64,000 nt of DNA from Schauerella aestuarii. GTDB lineage: Bacteria; Pseudomonadota; Gammaproteobacteria; Burkholderiales; Burkholderiaceae_B. Of the stretch, positions 47,941 through 59,753 are shown in pieces. Numbering within the stretch: the stretch's first letter is position 1; each line of letters begins with the position of its first letter. The translations under genes were made by a program, and so were the position numbers. The notes under the pieces were generated by a model. It did not search any database, had not been told where the DNA came from, and saw only the letters and a list, made by a program, of their open reading frames with translations. Location: NCBI RefSeq assembly GCF_009866805.1, contig NZ_SIZW01000040.1, positions 310,001-374,000 of the forward strand, written 5' to 3'.

Positions 47941-48255
47941 AAACACATTGATCACGATCACGCCCGCCACGATCAAGGCCATGCCGATCAACGCGGCGGT
48001 ATCCGGGATTTGTTTGAACAAAAAGATGCCCACGATCGTGATGGCAACGATGCCCACGCCCGACCAGATGGCATACGCCACGCCTACCGGCAGGGTGCGC
48101 AACGTAACGGCCAGAAAATAAAACGAGACGGCATAGCCCGCCACCGTCAGCGCACTGGCCGGCAGCCGCGAAAAGCCATCGGATGCCTTGAGGGCCGACG
48201 TGGCCACGATTTCGGCGGCGATGGCGATGCCCAGTGTGACCCAATGTGAAGCCAT
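47920..48255 (-). CDS. Small multidrug resistance (SMR) family transporter
   Basis: A 111-residue, four-helix membrane protein of the EmrE/SugE family. The proton-coupling glutamate is E15 in AIAAEIVATSALKAS, with YFLAVTLRTLPVGVAYAIWSGVG and the GMALIVAGVIVINVFS end. It exports cationic drugs or guanidinium-like compounds; EmrE-like and Gdx-like members cannot be separated with certainty here. It overlaps the end of the facing symporter gene by 21 bp. Confidence 0.9.
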   Translation of the reverse strand: MASHWVTLGIAIAAEIVATSALKASDGFSRLPASALTVAGYAVSFYFLAVTLRTLPVGVAYAIWSGVGIVAITIVGIFLFKQIPDTAALIGMALIVAGVIVINVFSKAAGH

Positions 48256-48261
48256 TGCGAA

Positions 48262-49915
<1,654 letters not shown>

Positions 49916-49921
49916 TCAGTC

Positions 49922-49939
49922 ATTGGGGTAACACCCAAT
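49922..49939. promoter_or_regulatory. Inverted repeat in the trxB/ftsK spacer
   Basis: ATTGGG, six bases, CCCAAT (49922-49939) takes up half of the 34-bp spacer between the two start codons. It is a candidate shared operator. The spacer is too short to hold two complete promoters, so at least one must extend into a coding region. Confidence 0.45.
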
Positions 49940-49943
49940 TATA

Positions 49944-52316
49944 ATGAGCCGCATGCCCCGTATCTCTACAGCCTCGCCGCGCGCCTCGCGCAACACCCGT
50001 AACGGGCCCACGCCCCTCCAGACCCGGCTCTCCTCGCTGATGCGAGAAGCGCGCTGGATTCTCTTCGCCGCACTCGCCGTCTGGCTCGCGCTCGTGCTGG
50101 CCACCTGGAGCGAGCACGATCCCGGCTGGTCCCACTCCGTGGCCGGCGACACGATCTATAACCGTGGCGGCACGATCGGTGCCTACCTCTCCGATATTCT
50201 TTTCTATCTCTTCGGCTTCTCTGCCTGGTGGTGGGTCGTGCTGTTGCTGCATCGCGTGCGCGCCGGCTACCGCCGCCTGGCCAGCCATTTGAAGGTCACC
50301 AATGGGCGCGAACCCGAGCCCCTGGCGCGCGTGCACTGGGAGCAGGGCATCGGCTTTTTGCTGTTGCTCACCGGCTCAGTGGGCCTGGAAGCCTTGCGTT
50401 TGTATAGCTGGGGCATGCAGTTGCCCGGCGCGGCCGATGGCGGCAGCGGCGCGGGCGGCGTGATCGGCCGCACGCTGTCCGATGCCCTTACCCGCGGTGT
50501 CGGTTTCACGGGCGCCACCATGGCGTTGCTGGTGATGCTGGCGGTGGGCCTGTCGCTCTTCTTCTCGTTTTCTTGGCTGCATCTGGCCGAGCGCGTGGGT
50601 GCGTCGATCGAGGGCTTGTTTACGCGTACGCGCAATTCGTACACGGCCCGCGCCGACCGCAAAGTGGGCGAAGTGGCCAAGGCCGTGCGTACCGAGCAAG
50701 TGGCCACCAAGCAGGAAAAGCTGGTGCACGAGCAGCCGGTGCGCATCGAGCCTGCGGTGGTCACCGTGCCGCGTTCGGATCGCGCCGAGCGCGAAAAGCA
50801 GCAAACGCTGTTCACGCCGCCGGCGGGTGAGGGCGATCTGCCGGCGCTCGGCCTGCTGGATCCGCCTGCGCCTGCCGTCGAAACCGTTTCCGCCGAGACC
50901 ATCGAGTTCACGTCGCGCCTGATCGAGAAGAAGCTGGCCGACTTCGGCGTGTCGGTGATTGTGGTGGCCGCGCAGGCCGGTCCGGTCATCACGCGCTATG
51001 AAATCGAGCCTGCCACGGGTGTGAAGGGCAGTCAGGTCGTCAATCTCGCCAAGGATCTGGCGCGCGCGCTCAGCTTGGTCAGCATTCGTGTGGTCGAAAC
51101 GATTCCCGGCAAGAACCTGATGGGTCTGGAACTGCCCAACCCGCGTCGGCAGATGGTCAAGCTGTCCGAGATTCTGGGGTCGCAAACCTATCACGCGCCG
51201 TCGTCGGTGCTGACCATGGCGCTGGGCAAGGACATCGCCGGCAATCCGGTCGTTGCGGATCTGGCCAAGATGCCGCATGTGCTGGTGGCCGGTACCACCG
51301 GGTCGGGCAAATCGGTGGGGATCAATGCCATGATCCTCTCGCTGCTGTACAAGGCCGACGCCAGTCACACGCGTCTGATTCTGATCGACCCCAAGATGCT
51401 CGAAATGAGCGTCTACGAAGGCATTCCCCACCTGCTGGCGCCGGTCGTGACCGACATGCGCCACGCGGCCAACGCGCTCAACTGGTGCGTAGGCGAGATG
51501 GAAAAACGCTATCGCTTGATGAGCAAGATGGGGGTGCGTAACCTCGCGGGCTACAACGCCAAGATTCGCGACGCCATCAAACGCGAAGAGCCGATTCCCA
51601 ACCCGTTCTCGCTCACCCCCGATGCGCCCGAGCCGCTGCAGCCCCTGCCCATGATCGTCGTGGTGATCGACGAGCTGGCCGACCTGATGATGGTGGTGGG
51701 CAAGAAGATCGAAGAATTGATCGCGCGTCTGGCGCAGAAGGCCCGGGCATCGGGGATTCACCTGGTGCTCGCCACCCAGCGCCCCAGCGTGGACGTGATT
51801 ACTGGCCTCATCAAGGCCAACATTCCCACCCGCATTGCGTTCCAGGTGTCGTCCAAGATCGACTCGCGCACAATTCTCGATCAGATGGGTGCCGAAACCC
51901 TGCTGGGCCAGGGCGATATGCTCTACATGCCGCCCGGCACCGGGTTGCCGGTGCGTGTGCACGGCGCGTTTGTATCGGATGAGGAAGTTCACCGGGTGGT
52001 CGATCACCTCAAGCAGCAGGGCGAACCCAATTACATCGAAGGCTTGCTCGAGGGCGGTATCGAAGGGGATGCCGGCGATGGTGCCGGTGGCGGCGCGGGG
52101 TCGTCGGACGCCGAGTCCGATCCTATGTACGATCAGGCCTGCGAGGTGGTGCTGAAAAACAAGCGTGCGTCGATTTCGCTGGTGCAACGTCACCTGCGTA
52201 TCGGCTACAACCGGGCTGCGCGTCTGCTCGAGCAAATGGAGCAGGCGGGCATGGTGTCCCCCATGCAATCCAATGGCAACCGAGAAATCCTGGTTCCGAC
52301 CAGAGAGGAAGCATGA
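49944..52316 (+). CDS. ftsK: DNA translocase FtsK
   Basis: Pumps chromosomal DNA at the division septum. The 790-residue protein has four or five N-terminal membrane helices (about 35-215), a short linker, the translocase motor with Walker A G450-TTGSGKS and Walker [13 protein letters not shown], the [12 protein letters not shown] motif, and a C-terminal gamma domain that reads KOPS ([32 protein letters not shown]). Its stop overlaps lolA, so the two are coupled. It is at the shorter end for FtsK because the linker is short. Confidence 0.96.
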   Translation: MSRMPRISTASPRASRNTRNGPTPLQTRLSSLMREARWILFAALAVWLALVLATWSEHDPGWSHSVAGDTIYNRGGTIGAYLSDILFYLFGFSAWWWVVLLLHRVRAGYRRLASHLKVTNGREPEPLARVHWEQGIGFLLLLTGSVGLEALRLYSWGMQLPGAADGGSGAGGVIGRTLSDALTRGVGFTGATMALLVMLAVGLSLFFSFSWLHLAERVGASIEGLFTRTRNSYTARADRKVGEVAKAVRTEQVATKQEKLVHEQPVRIEPAVVTVPRSDRAEREKQQTLFTPPAGEGDLPALGLLDPPAPAVETVSAETIEFTSRLIEKKLADFGVSVIVVAAQAGPVITRYEIEPATGVKGSQVVNLAKDLARALSLVSIRVVETIPGKNLMGLELPNPRRQMVKLSEILGSQTYHAPSSVLTMALGKDIAGNPVVADLAKMPHVLVAGTTGSGKSVGINAMILSLLYKADASHTRLILIDPKMLEMSVYEGIPHLLAPVVTDMRHAANALNWCVGEMEKRYRLMSKMGVRNLAGYNAKIRDAIKREEPIPNPFSLTPDAPEPLQPLPMIVVVIDELADLMMVVGKKIEELIARLAQKARASGIHLVLATQRPSVDVITGLIKANIPTRIAFQVSSKIDSRTILDQMGAETLLGQGDMLYMPPGTGLPVRVHGAFVSDEEVHRVVDHLKQQGEPNYIEGLLEGGIEGDAGDGAGGGAGSSDAESDPMYDQACEVVLKNKRASISLVQRHLRIGYNRAARLLEQMEQAGMVSPMQSNGNREILVPTREEA

Positions 52317-52951
52317 TGAGCCGTACCTTTACCAAGATGATCGCCGTGGCTGCTTTGGGCCTGTGCCCGTTGCTGGGGCACGCGCAGGGCGCGCCGAGCG
52401 CGCAGGATCAACTCAAGGCATTCGTGAAGAACGTGACCGGCGCGACCGGCTCGTTTCGCCAGTCCACCACGACCACGCAAGGGCGTGCGCAAACGCCCCA
52501 AAGCGGCGCGTTTTCGTTCTCGCGACCGGGCAAATTCAAGTGGGCCGTGAAAACGCCTTACGAACAAGTCATCGTGTCCGACGGCAAACAGGTCTATCAA
52601 TACGACCCCGATCTGGCGCAGGTCACGCAGCGCCAGGTGGATCAGGCCATCGGTACGTCGCCCGCCGCGATTTTGTTCGGATCGGGTTCTCTGGACGCGT
52701 CGTTCAACGTGACCAGCTTGCCGGCCAAGGATGGACTGGCCTGGCTGCGCGCCAAACCGCGCAATGCCGACGCCGGGTTCTCGCAAGTGGATATCGGGTT
52801 CACCAATAACCAGCCGGCCCGCATCGAGTTGCTCGACACGTTCGGCCAAACCACCCGCGTCGAGCTGTCGGGCTGGAAGCCCAACCCCTCCTTGCCGGCA
52901 TCCGAGTTTCAGTTCACCGCGCCCGCCGGTGTGGACGTCGTGAAGATGTAA
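52313..52951 (+). CDS. lolA: Outer-membrane lipoprotein carrier LolA
   Basis: A 212-residue periplasmic chaperone carrying lipoproteins from LolCDE to LolB. Signal peptide to about residue 24 (GHA-QG), then [69 protein letters not shown] and the [20 protein letters not shown] strands. ATG overlaps the ftsK stop; a GAGAGGAA ribosome site lies in the ftsK end. Confidence 0.95.
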   Translation: MMSRTFTKMIAVAALGLCPLLGHAQGAPSAQDQLKAFVKNVTGATGSFRQSTTTTQGRAQTPQSGAFSFSRPGKFKWAVKTPYEQVIVSDGKQVYQYDPDLAQVTQRQVDQAIGTSPAAILFGSGSLDASFNVTSLPAKDGLAWLRAKPRNADAGFSQVDIGFTNNQPARIELLDTFGQTTRVELSGWKPNPSLPASEFQFTAPAGVDVVKM

Positions 52952-52953
52952 AT

Positions 52954-52989
52954 CGGATGGGCTGGTCGAGCCTAGCCAGGCCCCATCCG
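52954..52989 (+). terminator. Hairpin after lolA
   Basis: CGGATGGG/CCCATCCG arms with a CTGG/CCAG inner stem and a small bulge, starting 3 bp after the stop. There is no T-tract, so it is a weak terminator at best. Confidence 0.4.
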
Positions 52990-53035
52990 TCCCGATCGGG
53001 CTCGATCACGTTTGCTCAGCCCCGATCGCGTTCGG

Positions 53036-54229
53036 TCAGGACGTCTGGGCGCCCGGCGTGTCGCTGGCATCCTGATCGGTATCGGTGCGCGGCGTGAGCA
53101 CCAGACACACCGGCGTCGGCACGTCGGCCACGCGCAGCAGATCGCGCAAGCTGCCGTCTGCTCCGATCGTCAGGCGCAGGATGTCATCGTTTTTCTGATT
53201 GAGCACGTAAAGAAAACGACCGTCGTGCGACAGCGTCAACGCACGCGGAAACACCACGCCTTCGGTCCAGCGTTGCACCAGCGTCAACGCGCCGGTGGCG
53301 TCGTCGATCGCCCACACCGACACGCTTTCGCTCGCGGGATCGTCAGTGGCTTTTTGCGCACGGTGACTGGCATACAGATACTGTCCCGACGGATGCACGA
53401 TGACGGCTGAGGCATCGGGCTCATTGGGTTTTTCCACAGGCGGTGCATCCACCACGTGATCGCGTGCCAGCACCGTTCCGGTGGCCGGATCGTAGCCGTA
53501 CACAGCCAACGTGCCGGTGAGCTCATTGGTGACGAAAATGCGCGCATGCGAACGATCGAATGCCACGTGTCGCGGCCCCGCGCCAGGCTCGGCCGACGCC
53601 TGGTGATGCAGGTGCAACTTGTCCTGCTCGATCTTGAACACGTTCAAGCGATCGGTACCCAGGTCGGTCGCCAGCACGAAGCCGCCTTCGGCATCGAAGG
53701 CCACCATGTGCGGGTGCGGCGCTTCCTGACGCGTCGCATGCACCCCCTTGCCCGACACGATGTGCAGATCGGACACGGAATCCAGACGACCGTCCAGACC
53801 GATCGGCAACAGGGCATACGCACCGCCGCCGTAGAGTGCCACCACCACGTATTTGCCATCCGGCGTGACGCCCAGGTGCGCCGGCGCGGCACCCGATTGC
53901 GACAGTGAAAGCGGTTGGCGATTGAGCAGCGTCAGCTTGCCGGTCGTCGCATCGATCGAGTAGGCCTCGACGGTGCCGGTCTGCATGCCCAGATAGGTGT
54001 CGATTTCGTTCACTGCGTACAGATAGGGGCGCTTCGGATGCAGGGCGAGAAAGGACGGGTTTTCCGACGCCACGACCTGGACAGGCGTCCAGATGGCATC
54101 GGCGTCGTCCACGGCAAACACGTAGATCCCTTCGGCGCTCGGTCCTCCGGCGGTGCCGCCCGGCGCATCGTGCGTGAACGTGCCCACGTAGGCATAGCGA
54201 TGGGGGAAATGCAGGGCGGATGGCGACAT
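53036..54229 (-). CDS. Lactonase family beta-propeller protein (6-phosphogluconolactonase-like)
   Basis: A 397-residue cytoplasmic protein with a seven-bladed beta-propeller pattern of the YbhE/Pgl type. Blade motifs include NPSFLALHPKRPYLYAVNE, APAHLGVTPDGKYVVVALYGGG, GPRHVAFDRSHARIFVTNELTGT and FPRALTLSHDGRFLYVLNQKNDD. Such proteins hydrolyse 6-phosphogluconolactone or related lactones. AAAGG precedes the ATG. It lies between lolA and rarA on the opposite strand; the Pgl role is inferred from family. Confidence 0.88.
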   Translation of the reverse strand: MSPSALHFPHRYAYVGTFTHDAPGGTAGGPSAEGIYVFAVDDADAIWTPVQVVASENPSFLALHPKRPYLYAVNEIDTYLGMQTGTVEAYSIDATTGKLTLLNRQPLSLSQSGAAPAHLGVTPDGKYVVVALYGGGAYALLPIGLDGRLDSVSDLHIVSGKGVHATRQEAPHPHMVAFDAEGGFVLATDLGTDRLNVFKIEQDKLHLHHQASAEPGAGPRHVAFDRSHARIFVTNELTGTLAVYGYDPATGTVLARDHVVDAPPVEKPNEPDASAVIVHPSGQYLYASHRAQKATDDPASESVSVWAIDDATGALTLVQRWTEGVVFPRALTLSHDGRFLYVLNQKNDDILRLTIGADGSLRDLLRVADVPTPVCLVLTPRTDTDQDASDTPGAQTS

Positions 54230-54353
54230 GGGGGACCTTTTGCGCAGAGGCCGCTGTGCCGGGAGAACCGGAACGCGGCCATGTTGTAATGGAGGATGTG
54301 CTGCCGGTATCCGGTTATCTTACCTTCGCACCTTCTTCTTCATACTGACGCTC

Positions 54354-55658
54354 ATGGCCGATCTGTTTCAAACCGCACCTGTTGCGCCGCTCGCCGAGGC
54401 GCTCCGGCCGGCGAGCCTGGACGAGGTGATCGGGCAATCCCACCTGATCGGTCAAGGCAAGCCGCTGCGTCTCGCCTTCGAGTCGGGCAAGCCGCATTCG
54501 ATGATTTTGTGGGGCCCGCCTGGCGTGGGCAAAACGACGCTCGCGCGATTGACGGCGAGCGCCTTCGGTTACGAGTTCATTGCGCTTTCTGCCGTGTTTT
54601 CCGGCGTCAAGGAAATTCGCGCATCGATGGAACAGGCCGAGCACAATCTGGCGCTCGGCAAGAAGACGATCCTGTTCGTCGACGAAATTCACCGCTTCAA
54701 TAAAAGCCAGCAGGACGGCTTGTTGCCGTTCGTTGAATCGGGCTTGGTGACCTTCATCGGTGCCACCACCGAGAATCCGTCGTTCGAAGTCAACTCGGCG
54801 TTGCTGTCGCGCGCGCAGGTGTATGTGCTGCAGGCGCTCACTGACGAAGAGCTCAAGTCGCTCGTCGAGCGGGCACAGGAGAAAGTGCTCACGCATCTGC
54901 AATTGGATGAGACGGCGGTGGATACGCTGGTGGGCTACGCCGATGGCGATGCGCGTCGATTGCTGAATCTCGTGGAGCAAACCGACACCGCCGCGCGCGC
55001 GGCCGGCGTGGATCGTGTGGATGCCGCGTTTCTGCAGAATGCGCTCACGCTCAATGCGCGCCGCTTCGATAAGGGCGGCGACAACTTTTATGACCAGATT
55101 TCGGCGCTGCATAAATCCGTGCGCGGCTCCAATCCCGACGCCGCGTTGTACTGGCTGTGCCGCATGCTCGACGGCGGCGCCGATGCCAAATATCTCTCGC
55201 GTCGCATCGTGCGCATGGCTTGGGAAGACATCGGCCTGGCCGATCCGCGCGCGCTGCAAGTCGCCAACGATGCGGCCGCTACGTTCGAGCGGCTCGGTTC
55301 GCCCGAAGGCGAGTTGGCCTTGGCCCAGGCCGCCATCTATCTGGCGATCGCACCGAAGAGCAATGCGGGCTACATGGCCTACAACGAAGCGCGCGCCTTC
55401 ATCAAGAAAGACAAGTCACGTGAAGTGCCCGTGCATCTGCGCAATGCGCCCACCAAGCTCATGAAAGCGCTCGGCCACGGTCATGCCTATCGCTACGCCC
55501 ACGACGAGCCTGAAGCCTATGCGGCGGGCGAGACCTATCTGCCCGACGGCATCGGCGATCCCGGGTGGTATCGACCCGTGCCGCGCGGTCTCGAAATCAA
55601 AATCGCCGAAAAACTCGCGCATCTGCGCAAGCTCGACGACGACGCCAACAACGGCTGA
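54354..55658 (+). CDS. rarA: Replication-associated recombination protein A
   Basis: An AAA+ clamp-loader-like ATPase acting at stalled forks. The 434-residue protein has LRPASLDEVIGQSHLIG, Walker A GPPGVGKT (54-61), Walker B LFVDEIHRFNKSQQD, FIGATTENPSFEVN, and the C-terminal MgsA domain with YDQISALHKSVRGSNPDAALYW and PNYAY-like end. The ATG at 54354 was chosen as the family start. It lies next to serS and lolA, as in many proteobacteria. Confidence 0.95.
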   Translation: MADLFQTAPVAPLAEALRPASLDEVIGQSHLIGQGKPLRLAFESGKPHSMILWGPPGVGKTTLARLTASAFGYEFIALSAVFSGVKEIRASMEQAEHNLALGKKTILFVDEIHRFNKSQQDGLLPFVESGLVTFIGATTENPSFEVNSALLSRAQVYVLQALTDEELKSLVERAQEKVLTHLQLDETAVDTLVGYADGDARRLLNLVEQTDTAARAAGVDRVDAAFLQNALTLNARRFDKGGDNFYDQISALHKSVRGSNPDAALYWLCRMLDGGADAKYLSRRIVRMAWEDIGLADPRALQVANDAAATFERLGSPEGELALAQAAIYLAIAPKSNAGYMAYNEARAFIKKDKSREVPVHLRNAPTKLMKALGHGHAYRYAHDEPEAYAAGETYLPDGIGDPGWYRPVPRGLEIKIAEKLAHLRKLDDDANNG

Positions 55659-57107
<1,449 letters not shown>

Positions 57108-57255
57108 CCGTCGTCGTGTCGTCGCGATGGTTTGCATAACGTTGTTGTGGAGCTCGTTCAGCCCCGTGGCATCGGCAGGATGCAGACTATCGTGATGGCG
57201 CGGGCGCGAAACCTGCGCTCACACAAGCTCCAGGATTTTTATCAGGAGCCCTGCA

Positions 57256-57525
57256 ATGAGCAATCCTTCCTCCCCAAAAACCGAAGCGACCGTAATCGAC
57301 GGTGCCGTGCGATTCAACGCTGTGATGCCGGACGGCGAAACCCGTGTATTCGAGCTTTCGAGTGAAGCGCTGACCCAGCATTTCGGCGCCAAGGACGCTT
57401 CCGACGCGGCCTTGCTAGCGGCCTTCGAGAGGGGCCGTACCGAAATCATGGCAGCTGCGGGCAAAGCGCTCGACACCCCCGCCTCCGAAGACGCCATTCC
57501 CCTGGGCAGCGGCGACTTTTCTTGA
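57256..57525 (+). CDS. DUF1488-like small protein
   Basis: An 89-residue cytoplasmic protein with FNAVMPDGETRVFELSSEALTQHFGAKDASDAALLAAFERGRTEI, matching the DUF1488 pattern of short proteins with unknown function. AGGAG stands seven bases before the ATG. It lies between serS and a facing secreted-protein gene and is closed by a strong terminator. Confidence 0.8.
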   Translation: MSNPSSPKTEATVIDGAVRFNAVMPDGETRVFELSSEALTQHFGAKDASDAALLAAFERGRTEIMAAAGKALDTPASEDAIPLGSGDFS

Positions 57526-57539
57526 GGTTGAGAACGAAA

Positions 57540-57570
57540 AAAACGCCACGTTCGTTGAACGTGGCGTTTT
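57540..57570. terminator. Bidirectional terminator between converging genes
   Basis: A perfect 14-bp stem, AAAACGCCACGTTC with its inverse, three-base loop; A-rich and T-rich flanks make it work for both strands. Confidence 0.9.
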
Positions 57571-57586
57571 CGTTTGTGCCGCAGGT

Positions 57587-57916
57587 TCAGTCACGGCCGC
57601 GACGGCCATGCCAGTCGCCCCGTCCGCCACGATAATCGCCGCGCCAGTGGTCACGTCCATGACCATAGCCACGCCAGTAGGGAGGCGGGGGCGGCGGTCC
57701 CGGACGGTAGTAACGCGGTGCCTCGTAGACGACGGCGGGCGGGTAGTAAACCGGTGCCGGGGAGTAATACACGGGCGGGGCAGGGCGATACACCGGGCCA
57801 CCGTAGTAGTACGGGCCAGGCACGCCGATATTCACACCGATGTCCACGCGTGCCGAAGCGGAGGCCGAAGCCAGTACGCCTAGCGCTGCAAGTCCCGCAA
57901 TGAGCCAACGTTTCAT
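57587..57916 (-). CDS. Small exported Pro/Tyr-rich protein
   Basis: A 109-residue protein with a signal peptide (MKRWLIAGLAALGVLASASASA-RV). The mature part has Pro-Tyr-Tyr repeats (YYYGGPVYRPAPPVYYSP, VYYPPAVVYEAPRYY), a run of six prolines, and a Gly/Arg/His/Trp-rich end. It resembles periplasmic or cell-surface YXWGXW/PXYY-type proteins of unknown function. GAGG lies nine bases before the ATG. Confidence 0.75.
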   Translation of the reverse strand: MKRWLIAGLAALGVLASASASARVDIGVNIGVPGPYYYGGPVYRPAPPVYYSPAPVYYPPAVVYEAPRYYRPGPPPPPPYWRGYGHGRDHWRGDYRGGRGDWHGRRGRD

Positions 57917-58520
57917 GATGCATCACCTCGCCGATGAATTCGGCTTTTGAAGAGAACGGCCCCATTTTCGCGTGATTCGCGGTGTGCGGGGTGGAGCCAT
58001 GCACATGCAATAGCGACAAGCCGCAACACCTCAAACAACGATTTTGGGCTTGTTACAAAATAGTTGACTACATTGCCCGATCGCCTTCATGGGTGGCGTT
58101 TCACGTCGAAATCGATTGAAATCACTACGTCGAGGCGGCGAGTGGGGCGATCGATTTACAATAAATTACGAAATCGCTGATGTGGTGGCGATTGCCATCG
58201 GATGTTGACGATTCCGGTGGCGCATTTGCCCGCAGGTATCGCCTTCGCCGCCCGTCTTCCGCCAAATCGCATATGCGCCTAATGGCATGTGCGCCTGACA
58301 AATGATCAGCGACGGCCCCGACGAAGAAATCGCTGCCGACGAAGGCGAAGACATTGTCAACGAAACGTCCAGCGGCGGGTGCCACGTCTTGATTGGCCAG
58401 ACGAAAAAACGCGCCGCAGTGGCGGCGCGCTTCGTCTTGCATGCGATTGGGGAGGTGACGTCCACCGTGTGTTGCCGGCCCGGGCAGAACGATCGACGGC
58501 TCACGCCACGCTCATCCGCA
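57917..58520. other. 604-bp intergenic region, no gene seen
   Basis: Open frames exist on both strands but lack ribosome sites and protein-like sequence. An imperfect palindrome CGATTT...AAATCG (58152-58157 with 58171-58176) is the only visible structure. It should hold the promoter of the secreted Pro/Tyr-rich protein gene. Confidence 0.4.
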
Positions 58521-58940
58521 TCAACCGCCGGATTTAGCCTTCGCGGGCGTCTTGCTCTGCGCGATTTCGCGCACGCGCTGTTGCAGTTGCGGGTTCTGCT
58601 CGACCGCTTGGCCGATGCCATTGAACTCGTCAACCGTCAGGCCATCGGCGTTGACGACTTTGACCATCTTTTCGTCTGCTTCCTTGAAGATCTTTTCGCG
58701 GGCAGCGTCGTCCTTGGCGGACTCGATTCGAGGACGGTAGGTTTCAGCGAGGCCCGATACCTTTTGGGCCGCGCCGGTGAATTTTTGAAGCTGCGCATCC
58801 GAAGGGGTGGCAACAGCCGGCTGCATCTGAGACTGCGTGGGAGCTTGGGCAGCGGGCGCGTTCTGGGCCATTACGGGGCCGAAAGACACGGCTGCGGCAA
58901 GTACTGTGGCTGAAAAAAGCGCTTTGGTCGATTTCTGCAT
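58521..58940 (-). CDS. Exported DUF4168-like protein
   Basis: A 139-residue periplasmic protein. The signal peptide ends VMA-QNAPAA; a Gln/Ala/Pro-rich stretch (26-45) precedes a helical domain with DAQLQKFTGAAQKVSGLAETYRPRIESAKDDAAREKIFKEADEKM and VDEFNGIGQAVEQNPQLQQRVREI, typical of DUF4168. A perfect AGGAGG ribosome site precedes the ATG. Function is unknown; members are often stress- or osmolarity-related, which is not shown here. Confidence 0.82.
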   Translation of the reverse strand: MQKSTKALFSATVLAAAVSFGPVMAQNAPAAQAPTQSQMQPAVATPSDAQLQKFTGAAQKVSGLAETYRPRIESAKDDAAREKIFKEADEKMVKVVNADGLTVDEFNGIGQAVEQNPQLQQRVREIAQSKTPAKAKSGG

Positions 58941-59117
58941 GAAGCCTCCTAAGTCGTGTTCATGTCCGATTCATGATGACGACATGGGCACGGAGGATCA
59001 AGTTTCCCTATGTGTAGTCATGTGTCGGCATGAGGATCCTGTGAAGATTGCAGGCCCCGCCCCGGGCAATGTCGCTCGATGTAAGTCGACCAAATAAAGT
59101 CCTACGATGCTTTGGCC

Positions 59118-59187
59118 CTTGCGGCGTGAGACCAAAGCTTCGCGCTTGCGGCGTCATGCCAAAGCGTCGCGCACGCGGCGATACGCC
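59118..59187. repeat. 27-bp imperfect tandem repeat
   Basis: Two full 27-bp units (59118-59144, 59145-59171), identical at 23 of 27 positions, and a partial third (59172-59187). The unit starts CTTGCGGCGT and ends CCAAAGC-TCGCG. It lies in the 324-bp gap between the DUF4168 and DUF427 genes, in which no gene is seen. Confidence 0.7.
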
Positions 59188-59264
59188 TTATTGGCAGCCG
59201 TACCTGCACAACGCCGGTCGATTCGACGAGAACCACCGACCGCTTCACCCAGATACCGATGGCT

Positions 59265-59639
59265 TCACCCGGCCGGGGTTTCTTCGATCTGCACGCGATC
59301 CGGGTAGAACGCCAGGTGCTCCTTGATCTGTGCAACAGCCTCGTACGGTGACTCGTAGCTCCACACTGCGTTGACCGATCGCGCGTCGCCGCCTGCGATG
59401 CTGTAGTAAGCACACTCGCCCTTGTAAGGGCAGTAGGTGCGATGCGCGCTGGGTATGAGCAGCGACATATCGACATCATCGCGCGGAATGTACTGCACGC
59501 CGGGGTAACTGGCTTCTTTCAGCGTCAGGGCGGCGTGGGTGTCGGCAATCACCTTCCCGCTTGCGGAAATCACGATGTGCGAAGGATTGGGCGTGACGGT
59601 GATGGGATGGTCAGGCCCGGGCTGTTTGATATCCGGCAT
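59265..59639 (-). CDS. DUF427 family protein
   Basis: A 124-residue cytoplasmic protein with the DUF427 pattern: NPSHIVISASGKVIADTHAALTLKEASYPGVQYIPRDDVDM, HRTYCPYKGECAYYSI and WSYESPYEAVAQIKEHLAFYPDRV. Small single-domain protein of unknown activity. The ATG at 59639 has GAGGAG ten bases upstream; a longer frame upstream is probably leader. It is 114 bp downstream of the DUF4153-like gene's direction, on the same strand. Confidence 0.88.
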   Translation of the reverse strand: MPDIKQPGPDHPITVTPNPSHIVISASGKVIADTHAALTLKEASYPGVQYIPRDDVDMSLLIPSAHRTYCPYKGECAYYSIAGGDARSVNAVWSYESPYEAVAQIKEHLAFYPDRVQIEETPAG

Positions 59640-59753
59640 GGTGGGTGGCTCCTCAAGCGCCGCCGCGCAGGGCGGCAAATCAAGCGTGCGCGAATCTTCA
59701 ATATAGTCCCGACGTGGCCGCTGCGTGTGAGAACTCACGCAGCGGCCACGCCC

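Noticed and set aside
50376-52268. A 630-codon open frame antisense to ftsK
   Set aside because: Shadow of a certain gene; product is His/Arg-rich with no family features.
58302-58913. A 203-codon frame in the 58 kb region
   Set aside because: Most of it is antisense to the DUF4168-like gene, and the rest has no ribosome site or motif.
59118-59187. A CRISPR array
   Set aside because: Units are directly adjacent with no spacers, only two and a half copies, and no cas genes are present.
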